A DNA stretch of 11,107 nucleotides, taken from positions 1 to 11,107 of the forward strand of contig WHTL01000113.1 in assembly GCA_009377735.1 (NCBI GenBank), in the 5' to 3' direction. Source of the stretch: Acidimicrobiia bacterium (GTDB lineage Bacteria > Actinomycetota > Acidimicrobiia > Spongiisociales > ZC4RG35). Shown piece after piece: positions 6,552-11,107 of the stretch. Position numbers and translations under genes: made by a program. A model generated the notes under the pieces. The model saw nothing but the letters and a program-made list of their open reading frames with translations, was not told the origin of the DNA and made no database searches. Each line of letters starts with the position of its first letter. The first letter of the stretch is position 1.

Positions 6552-7601
6552 ATGACGAGTGATGCGAAGGAGCAGGACGAGGTAACCACAACCGCTACCG
6601 GGCCGATTAGCGGACAGCAGGTACGGGCGATCATCCGTGATAAATACGGATCACCCGACGTGCTCGGGGTGGTCAACGTCGACAAACCGGTACCGGGAGA
6701 GGGGGAGGTCCTGGTGCGAGTTATCGCCGCGTCGGTCAACACCGCCGACCTGGACCTCCTGCTGGGCGTGCCCTTCGCTGCCCGCATCGCTTACGGCTTT
6801 CTCCGGCCCCGAAACCGACGACTTGGCCTGGACGTCTCGGGTCGTGTCGAAGCAGTGGGGTCAGGGGTGACGGGTCTTGAGTCGGGTGATGAGGTTTGGA
6901 GCGACATGATCGCTGAGGGACAAGGAGCCTTCGCCGAGTATGTGTGTGCTCCCGAGAAGGCATTCACCGTCAAGCCGGAGAACCTCACATTCGAACAGGC
7001 GGCAACCGTTCCGCACTCGGGACTGCTGGCGCTGCAGGCGCTCCGCAAGATCGGTCCAATCAAGTCAGGTCAAACGATCCTCATCAATGGTGCGGGTGGA
7101 TGTGTCGGGCCCTTCGCCATCCAACTTGCCAAGGTCTACGGGGCGGAGGTGAGCGGCGTCGACCATACGGAAAAGCTCGACATGATGCGCTCCCTTGGGG
7201 CGGACCATGTACTCGACTACACCGCGGTGGACGTGACCCGGACGGGGGAGCGGTACGACCTCATCCTCGATATCGCTGCCAACCGGTCGGTCCGCCACTA
7301 TCGGCGGGTTATGGAACATGGTGGCCGGTACGTCCAGATCGCCCGGAACGTGGTCGGATTCTTCGATGCGCTTCTCGTGGGTGGGGCGATCTCGCTGATT
7401 GGGAACAAGAGCATGGGCATCTTCGGATGGGTCCCCAACGAGGGGAATGATAAGGAATACCTCGCGCGTCTTCTCGATTCCCGCCAGATCGTCCCCCTCA
7501 TCGACAGCCGCTACGAGCTGGACGAGATCGCCGACGCATTCCGACACGTCCAGAGCGGCAACGCCCGCGGCAAGGTCATAATCACCGTCGACCACACCTG
7601 A
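6552..7601 (+). CDS. Zinc-free MDR oxidoreductase, quinone-oxidoreductase/zeta-crystallin type
   Basis: This 349-residue NAD(P)-dependent MDR protein lacks the catalytic and structural zinc cysteines. It has the usual N-terminal motif 'RAIIRDKYGSPDVLGV' (about 25-40), 'VIAASVNTADLDLL', 'GLDVSGRVEAVGSGV', then the nucleotide-binding 'INGAGGCVGPFAIQLAKVYGAEV' with a GxGGxxG loop. It probably reduces quinones or enones; the substrate cannot be read from the sequence. The ATG at 6552 puts about 24 extra residues, rich in Thr and Glu, before the family's usual start. No other ATG or GTG lies closer to the domain, and the promoter spacing supports this start. It is convergent with the amidohydrolase gene, 51 nt apart. 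Confidence 0.92.
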   Translation: MTSDAKEQDEVTTTATGPISGQQVRAIIRDKYGSPDVLGVVNVDKPVPGEGEVLVRVIAASVNTADLDLLLGVPFAARIAYGFLRPRNRRLGLDVSGRVEAVGSGVTGLESGDEVWSDMIAEGQGAFAEYVCAPEKAFTVKPENLTFEQAATVPHSGLLALQALRKIGPIKSGQTILINGAGGCVGPFAIQLAKVYGAEVSGVDHTEKLDMMRSLGADHVLDYTAVDVTRTGERYDLILDIAANRSVRHYRRVMEHGGRYVQIARNVVGFFDALLVGGAISLIGNKSMGIFGWVPNEGNDKEYLARLLDSRQIVPLIDSRYELDEIADAFRHVQSGNARGKVIITVDHT

Positions 7602-7652
7602 CACCAGTCGAGTTCAATTCGAGGGGAGACGCGCGTCTGATGGAGTCGATTC

Positions 7653-8498
7653 TCAACCAGGTGGATTGTTGTTCTTGTGGAGAACACCGTCTTTCATGAC
7701 CGCCACGAGTGAACGCTCGGGGTCGGCCAGGAGGTTGATGTCGGCGATCGGGTCTCCATCGACCAGGAGGAGGTCGGCGAGCGCACCCGGCTCGACTACA
7801 CCGAGTTTGCCCGGGTAGGGGTTGCGAGGTCCTGACATGGCGAGTAGCTCGGCGTTGCCTGAGGTCGCAGAGATGAGCACTTCTGCTGGTGAATACCAGC
7901 GGGTCATCTTGGCCAACTGCTTGCCCTGGCGGGGTGCGAGCGAGGCGTCGAACAAGGTATCGGTTCCCCAGGCGACCTTCACCCCGTGCTTGCGGGCCAG
8001 CCCATAGGCGCGTTCGGTGCCATCGGTCACCTCAAGCTGTTTGGCGCGTGCAGCTGGATCCGGAATCGGGATGGCGTCCTCATCGTCCAGGAAGGGCTGA
8101 AGGCTCCACCATGTCCCGGTTTTGGCCATCAACTCGGCGGTGGCGTTGTCGGCGAGTTGTCCATGTTCGATACAACGCACTCCCGCTCGGATCGACTGGC
8201 TGATCGCACGAGGTGTGTAAGCGTGCACGGTTACATATGTGCCCCAGTTCTCAGCAGCCTCCACCGCCGCTCGGGTTTCTGCCTCCGTGTACTGGGTTAC
8301 GTCGATGGGGTCGTACGGCGAGGAGACACCACCACCCGCCATCAATTTGATCTGGCTAGCCCCCAACATCAACTGCTCACGAGCGGCCCGTAGAACCTCA
8401 TCGGTTCCGTCGGCGATGGCGGCTGCTCCCAACAACTCGGCGCGACTCAGGTGACCCATCACCCCTCTCGGTACCTCAGGGCAAGCGGAAATCGCCAT
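7653..8498 (-). CDS. Amidohydrolase C-terminal half (second frame)
   Basis: This frame holds most of the metal-dependent TIM barrel and the C-terminal beta-sandwich. Counted from its first ATG (8498), Lys51 in 'QIKLMAGGG' is the carboxylated lysine; His92 ('VTVHAYTP'), His112 ('CIEHGQL') and Asp180 ('AWGTDTLF') complete the site. 'GKLGVVEPGALADLLLVDGDP' is a typical C-terminal amidohydrolase motif. The ATG at 8498 has no Shine-Dalgarno and a product from it would lack the HxH zinc motif, so I do not think it is an independent gene. Confidence 0.75.
   Translation of the reverse strand: MAISACPEVPRGVMGHLSRAELLGAAAIADGTDEVLRAAREQLMLGASQIKLMAGGGVSSPYDPIDVTQYTEAETRAAVEAAENWGTYVTVHAYTPRAISQSIRAGVRCIEHGQLADNATAELMAKTGTWWSLQPFLDDEDAIPIPDPAARAKQLEVTDGTERAYGLARKHGVKVAWGTDTLFDASLAPRQGKQLAKMTRWYSPAEVLISATSGNAELLAMSGPRNPYPGKLGVVEPGALADLLLVDGDPIADINLLADPERSLVAVMKDGVLHKNNNPPG
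8476..8481 (-). other. Frameshift junction CCC-TGA in the amidohydrolase
   Basis: The first frame reads ...CGC TTG CCC TGA. The second frame resumes at GAG, one base later. A Pro tRNA on CCC could slip +1 to CCT while the slow TGA codon waits, as at known +1 shift sites that end in a stop. No prfB-like Shine-Dalgarno stimulator is present upstream. A simple one-base error is equally compatible. Confidence 0.6.
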
Positions 8499-8937
8499 GT
8501 CCGGCGGTCTGGCTGATGAAGGCCCCTGATGGATAAATACGTGGACCGGTCAGTGCGCCTTCGTCGATGGCACGTTTGAGACCGAAAACCGGACCACCGA
8601 GGTCCCGTACCGTCGTAAAGTCGCGCAGGAGGGTGTTCTTGGCTTCCCTTCCCGCCAGCAGGTGGATGTAACCGGGATCGGCCGTCATGCCGGCCTGCAA
8701 CGGTATAACTGCGAAGCTCGCGTGCCAGTGGGCGTCGATCAAGCCCGGCATCAGAACACGCCCGTTGCCATCGATCACGGATGCGCCGCCTAGGTCCGTT
8801 TCAGTCACTGTGGCCGCGCCGACCGATTCGATCGTGTTGCCGCGAATCACGACGTCGGTGGAGCCAACCAGTTCGGCAGCCAGACCATTGAAAACGCGGA
8901 CACCCTTGAACACGGTGACATTCAGGTCCCTACTCAT
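8476..8937 (-). CDS. Amidohydrolase N-terminal half (first frame)
   Basis: This is 153 residues from ATG 8937 to TGA 8478-8476. It has the beta-sandwich start ('VTVFKGVRVFNG'), the 'VLMPGLIDAHWH' signature with zinc-binding His70 and His72, and 'FTTVRDLGG'. It ends at 'AGHGDFRLP', in the middle of the barrel. Alone it should be inactive. The start is set by AAGGA five bases upstream; an in-frame upstream ATG (9009) adds 24 residues unlike the family. Confidence 0.75.
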   Translation of the reverse strand: MSRDLNVTVFKGVRVFNGLAAELVGSTDVVIRGNTIESVGAATVTETDLGGASVIDGNGRVLMPGLIDAHWHASFAVIPLQAGMTADPGYIHLLAGREAKNTLLRDFTTVRDLGGPVFGLKRAIDEGALTGPRIYPSGAFISQTAGHGDFRLP

Positions 8938-8942
8938 CGGAT

Positions 8943-8947
8943 TCCTT
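8943..8947 (-). promoter_or_regulatory. Ribosome binding site of the amidohydrolase
   Basis: AAGGA on the minus strand lies 5 nt before ATG 8937, so this start is preferred over the upstream in-frame ATG at 9009. A 10-bp palindrome TCGATATCGA (8952-8961) lies just upstream. Confidence 0.6.
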
Positions 8948-9088
8948 GCCCTCGATATCGATGCGACAGCCAACCATACCGGGAGCGAACCCTGGCCCTC
9001 TCGTCCCAAAGATGCGAGCCACCGCCGGGTTTGTCATCACATCCCCTCGCAGCGAGTCACCCGATCGCCCCCCAATCGTCGATTCAGG

Positions 9089-9394
9089 TCAGCTGTCGGG
9101 CTCGTTGCTCAACAGCACCTCCCACTCCTCGATCGACTCGATCACAAGTAGACCCAGTTGCGCCCATGGGTCGCGTGCGAGCCGATCCCGAATGTCTTGT
9201 TCGCTGTTCGATCTGACGATGAGACGGGCGCGGTGTCGGGTGCCATCACCGATGGGGCCGCCGAGCACGACAAAGCCGTCCTCGGCTAGCGGATTCATGA
9301 ACGCCGCATGCCCGGCCCAGTCTTCCTGTTCGCGCATCGGTAAGGAATCGATCCACGCGGGTCCCTGATCGCTGATGACGACGTAATAGGGCAT
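9089..9394 (-). CDS. YCII-related family protein
   Basis: This 101-residue protein matches the YCII/YciI fold: 'YYVVISDQGPAW' at the start, 'REQEDWAGHAAFMNPLAEDGFVVLGGPIGDG' in the middle, and 'DPWAQLGLLVIESIEEWEVLL' at the end. His29, with Asp39 nearby, is the likely conserved pair of the family. The fold is a ferredoxin-like dimer that may bind small molecules or act as a dehydrochlorinase-like enzyme; no function is established for this branch. No Shine-Dalgarno precedes the ATG at 9394, and TACAAT lies 7 nt upstream, so a leaderless transcript is likely. It lies between the HxlR regulator and the amidohydrolase on the same strand, with gaps of 69 and 151 nt. Confidence 0.88.
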   Translation of the reverse strand: MPYYVVISDQGPAWIDSLPMREQEDWAGHAAFMNPLAEDGFVVLGGPIGDGTRHRARLIVRSNSEQDIRDRLARDPWAQLGLLVIESIEEWEVLLSNEPDS

Positions 9395-9401
9395 GGCGAC
9401 G

Positions 9402-9407
9402 ATTGTA
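9402..9407 (-). promoter_or_regulatory. Candidate -10 box of the YCII gene (leaderless)
   Basis: TACAAT on the minus strand, 5 of 6 bases of the consensus, ends 7 nt before the ATG at 9394. A strong -35 is not evident. An 8-bp direct repeat GTGCAGTC (9413-9420 and 9441-9448) lies just upstream. Confidence 0.5.
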
Positions 9408-9429
9408 CGTATGTGCAGTCGCTGTGCGA

Positions 9430-9460
9430 CGGCGGGAATCGTGCAGTCTTGACCCCGCCG
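9430..9460 (-). terminator. Possible hairpin after the HxlR gene
   Basis: CGGCGGG (9430-9436) and CCCGCCG (9454-9460) form a perfect 7-bp stem with a 17-nt loop just after the HxlR stop (9464). No U-tract follows, so an intrinsic terminator is uncertain. Confidence 0.3.
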
Positions 9461-9463
9461 ATC

Positions 9464-10096
9464 TCAGCGGATGGCGTCGACCAGTTCCTGGACTGCTTCA
9501 AGGTTGCCTTCGACGGTGACGGTGCCGGTCTCCACGGCCTCGGCCACCGTTCCCCCCCGATAGAGCATCGCCCGGACGCCGGCGACATCACCAACGATAC
9601 GTGCGTCGGGATGCGACGCAGGGCCCCGCATCATCCGAAGCTCTCCATCGTCGACGGTCACGGCCACCCGGTCGTTGCCAAGTTGGACATCCACTTCGAT
9701 AGCGAAGTCCCCGGCGATGGCGGGGTCGAAGGTGGTCCGCATCGCCAGCAGCAGGGCGTCGGGACTCATGGGGCCACTGGTGTCCAGAGGGCGTCCCCTT
9801 CCCCAACGCCCGAGGGCGATGAGGACCGGCTCCAGGGCCGCTCCCTCCTCGGTGAGCTCGTAAACCCGAGCGCTCACCGGGGGACCGATCTGGCGGTGAT
9901 GGACGATGCCCGCGCCCTCGAGGTCCCTCAATCGCTGCGACAGCACGTTCTGGCTCATGCGGTCGAGTCCGCGCTGGAGATCGCGGAATCGTTTCGGACC
10001 CAACAGCAGTTCCCGCACCACCAGCAGGGCCCATCGTTTGCCCACGACATCGAGGGCGCGTGCCACCCCGCACGGGTCGTTGTACAGCTGCTCCAT
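9464..10096 (-). CDS. HxlR-family winged-helix regulator with SCP2-like C-terminal domain
   Basis: This 210-residue transcription regulator has an HxlR winged helix at about residues 5-95: 'CGVARALDVVGKRWALLVVRELLLG', 'RFRDLQRGLDRMSQNVLSQRLRDLEGAGI' and the wing 'YELTEEG'. Cys9 sits where HxlR proteins such as YodB and HypR carry a redox-sensing Cys; thiol sensing here is inference. The second half (about 108-210) looks like an SCP2/sterol-carrier-like domain ('DVQLGNDRVAVTVDDGEL', 'GNLEAVQELVDAI'), a combination seen in actinobacterial regulators and possibly a ligand pocket. The ATG at 10096 follows AGGAG by 6 nt. It is divergent from the DHFR-like gene with overlapping promoters, so that gene and itself are likely targets. 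Confidence 0.92.
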   Translation of the reverse strand: MEQLYNDPCGVARALDVVGKRWALLVVRELLLGPKRFRDLQRGLDRMSQNVLSQRLRDLEGAGIVHHRQIGPPVSARVYELTEEGAALEPVLIALGRWGRGRPLDTSGPMSPDALLLAMRTTFDPAIAGDFAIEVDVQLGNDRVAVTVDDGELRMMRGPASHPDARIVGDVAGVRAMLYRGGTVAEAVETGTVTVEGNLEAVQELVDAIR

Positions 10097-10102
10097 GCAC
10101 TA

Positions 10103-10107
10103 CTCCT
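10103..10107 (-). promoter_or_regulatory. Ribosome binding site of the HxlR regulator
   Basis: AGGAG on the minus strand lies 6 nt before ATG 10096, setting this start. The surrounding TACTCCT (10101-10107) is also the reverse complement of AGGAGTA at 10134-10140. Confidence 0.7.
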
Positions 10108-10117
10108 GCTTTTGTAC

Positions 10118-10146
10118 TTGACGCTCCTAAAAAAGGAGTATATCGT
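10118..10146 (+). promoter_or_regulatory. Candidate promoter of the DHFR-like gene with operator-like inverted repeat
   Basis: -35 TTGACG (10118-10123) and -10 TATCGT (10141-10146) are 17 nt apart. CTCCT-AAAAA-AGGAG (10124-10138), an inverted repeat with a 5-bp A-rich spacer, sits between them. The site suits repression by the adjacent HxlR protein. Confidence 0.5.
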
Positions 10147-10165
10147 GTCTGAACAAAGTTCACAA
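10137..10165 (-). promoter_or_regulatory. Candidate promoter of the HxlR gene
   Basis: On the minus strand TTGTGA (10165-10160) and TATACT (10142-10137) are 17 nt apart. The -10 box shares bases with the -10 box of the divergent DHFR-like promoter, so the two could be controlled together. Confidence 0.45.
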
Positions 10166-10180
10166 TGACCCAAACTCGAT

Positions 10181-10187
10181 GAGAAGG
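10181..10187 (+). promoter_or_regulatory. Ribosome binding site of the DHFR-like gene
   Basis: GAGAAGG lies 5 nt before ATG 10193 and favours that start over the adjacent TTG at 10190. Confidence 0.7.
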
Positions 10188-10192
10188 TATTG

Positions 10193-10774
10193 ATGCGAAA
10201 GATCGTGGTGGTAGAGAACATCTCCCTCGACGGAGTGATGCAGGCTCCCTCGGGACCAGAAGAGGACACACGGAACGGGTTCGCTCGGGGCGGATGGGCA
10301 AACGCCTATTCGGACCAGGTCATGGTCGATTACATGACCTCGGGAGACCAAGACGAGAGTTGTCTGCTGCTTGGTCGTCGCACCTACGAGACCATGGCGG
10401 CGAACTGGCCCCATATGCCCAAGGACAACCCCTTCACGGAGTGGATCAACGCCATGCCGAAGTATGTGGCGTCCACCACCTTGAGCTCACCGTTGGAGTG
10501 GAACGCCGAGCTGCTCGAGGGTGACCTCGAAGAGGCGATCACCGCCGTCAAATCCACCGAGGGTCCCGACCTCACCGTGCTTGGCAGTGGTGTGCTCGTG
10601 CGGTCGCTGCGCGAGAATGACCTCGTCGACGAGTACCTTCTCTCCATTCACCCCCTTGTTCTCGGATCCGGATTCAGAGTGTTCCCCGACGGGAAGGACA
10701 TCGCCCTCGACCTGGTGGACTCGGTCACAACCACGACCGGCGTCATCATCGGGCGCTATCTCCCACACGACTGA
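10193..10774 (+). CDS. Dihydrofolate reductase-like (RibD C-terminal fold) protein
   Basis: This 193-residue protein has the pattern of the bacterial DHFR/RibD C-terminal family: 'IVVVENISLDGVMQAPSG' at the N-terminus, 'CLLLGRRTYETMAANWP' (about 62-78), 'VLGSGVLVRSLRENDLVDEYLLSIHPLVLGSGFRVF' (about 127-162). It should bind NADPH and reduce a small substrate; members are mostly uncharacterised and distinct from housekeeping FolA. It lacks the deaminase domain of full RibD. Length is normal. The gene is divergent from an HxlR regulator, a frequent arrangement for inducible reductases, and its start is set by GAGAAGG. Confidence 0.9.
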   Translation: MRKIVVVENISLDGVMQAPSGPEEDTRNGFARGGWANAYSDQVMVDYMTSGDQDESCLLLGRRTYETMAANWPHMPKDNPFTEWINAMPKYVASTTLSSPLEWNAELLEGDLEEAITAVKSTEGPDLTVLGSGVLVRSLRENDLVDEYLLSIHPLVLGSGFRVFPDGKDIALDLVDSVTTTTGVIIGRYLPHD

Positions 10775-10954
10775 GGCGAGGGTCCACGTCGAGATCCCGT
10801 TGCAAGGACTCCTTCGCATCATGGGACCTGTCATCCGGAGCAGTGCCCAGAAACGACAAGATTTGTTCAGAATCTGAAGCGGCTTCTCGAAGGATAGGAA
10901 CGGTTTCCGCGGGAGGACTCCCAGCTGGCAGAAGACGCGCTACAACTAGGGATC
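10775..10954. other. Intergenic region with short inverted repeats
   Basis: These 180 bp have no credible gene. They hold a perfect AAGGA-C-TCCTT repeat (10804-10814), and a 13-bp TTCAGA-A-TCTGAA repeat (10866-10878) overlapping GAAGC-G-GCTTC (10876-10886). TACAAC (10941-10946) then lies 8 nt before the ATG at 10955, as a possible -10. A regulatory role is inferred from position only. Confidence 0.4.
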
Positions 10955-11107
10955 ATGAGCGACAAACGGGTGTGTTTCGATTTCGATGTCTGCTTCTCCA
11001 ACGGCGGTGGCGTTCAGGGACAGGACTTTCGTCTCGACATCGACGGTGACGACATCGGCGATGAGTCCCTCGCCGAGTACATAATCGGTGATCTCCGTCT
11101 CCTTATG
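10955..11107 (+). CDS. Small uncharacterised protein, N-terminal part (cut by window end)
   Basis: The frame is open from ATG 10955 to the end of the window: 51 codons, no stop. It begins with Phe/Asp-rich 'VCFDFDVCFSNGGGVQGQDF' and continues 'RLDIDGDD' and 'ESLAEYIIGDLRLLM'. I recall similar short (about 70-residue) actinobacterial proteins of unknown function with 'TNGGGLQGQ' and 'RLDIDGDDI' motifs, sometimes near cyclase-family genes; this is memory and cannot be checked here. The start is supported by AGGG just before the ATG or, alternatively, by a leaderless start from TACAAC 8 nt upstream. Confidence 0.7.
   Translation, partial: MSDKRVCFDFDVCFSNGGGVQGQDFRLDIDGDDIGDESLAEYIIGDLRLLM

Larger units (their letters stand above)
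7653..8937 (-). pseudogene. Amidohydrolase-family gene interrupted by a frameshift
   Basis: Two overlapping frames on the minus strand together make one amidohydrolase (about 427 residues, normal for cytosolic COG1228-type members, which include imidazolonepropionase- and dipeptidase-like enzymes). Joining the frames at 8476-8481 gives a continuous family-like run, 'GHGDFRLP' then 'EVPRGVMGH'. The joint needs one base removed (or two added). All expected metal ligands survive on the two sides: HxH, carboxylated Lys, two His and Asp. An intact active site argues for a recent lesion, a sequencing or assembly error, or +1 recoding, rather than old decay. The likely start is ATG 8937, with AAGGA (8947-8943) 5 nt upstream. 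The product looks cytoplasmic, with no signal peptide. The exact substrate is unknown. Confidence 0.85.

Noticed and set aside
7602..7652. T-loop-like GTTCAATTC and a 12-bp palindrome AGACGCGCGTCT between convergent genes
   Set aside because: The bases around the loop do not pair as a tRNA arm, the gap is only 51 nt, and the palindrome has no loop, so neither a tRNA nor a terminator is supported.
8476..8498. ATG at 8498 as the start of a separate hydrolase gene
   Set aside because: It has no ribosome site, and the product would lack the zinc-binding HxH motif that is present in the other frame just upstream.
9413..10168. 251-codon plus-strand open frame opposite the HxlR regulator
   Set aside because: It is antisense to a recognisable regulator and runs through its promoter region.

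Overview
The window is high-G+C bacterial DNA with short intergenic gaps. I infer an actinobacterium, possibly Acidimicrobiia or a related lineage. The reasons are a UPF0182 protein, an HxlR regulator fused to an SCP2-like domain, a deazaflavin/FMN split-barrel protein, a quinone-oxidoreductase-type dehydrogenase, and several starts that look leaderless (a TANNNT box 6-8 nt before ATG and no Shine-Dalgarno). Genus cannot be fixed from this sequence. I see no tRNA, rRNA, CRISPR array, transposase, integrase or phage gene.

Layout: (1) 1-1374, plus strand: the 3' part of a UPF0182 membrane-protein gene, overlapping by 8 nt a DUF1801 gene. (2) 1387-2681, minus strand: a zinc alcohol dehydrogenase, preceded by a short gene interrupted by an in-frame TAA. 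A 15-bp inverted repeat fills the gap between the two. (3) 2747-3250, plus: a PPOX-type split-barrel protein. (4) 3283-6427, minus: a membrane-anchored M28 zinc aminopeptidase followed closely by a metallo-beta-lactamase-fold hydrolase, probably one operon. (5) 6552-7601, plus: a zinc-free MDR oxidoreductase, divergent from the peptidase. (6) 7653-10096, minus: a metal-dependent amidohydrolase split by a frameshift at CCC-TGA, a YCII-family protein, and an HxlR/SCP2 regulator. (7) 10193-11107, plus: a dihydrofolate-reductase-like (RibD C-terminal fold) protein divergent from the regulator, then the first 51 codons of a small uncharacterised protein cut by the window edge.

The genes look like general oxidoreductase, hydrolase and peptidase functions rather than one pathway. 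Three pairs are divergent (short gene/PPOX, M28/MDR, HxlR/DHFR-like) and three are convergent with short gaps. The best regulatory unit is the HxlR/DHFR-like pair, whose promoters overlap around a small inverted repeat. I did not find a clear new multi-gene system. The points most worth checking are the frameshift at a shift-prone CCC-TGA, the TAA in the short gene, the repeat between that gene and the dehydrogenase, and the recurring leaderless starts.
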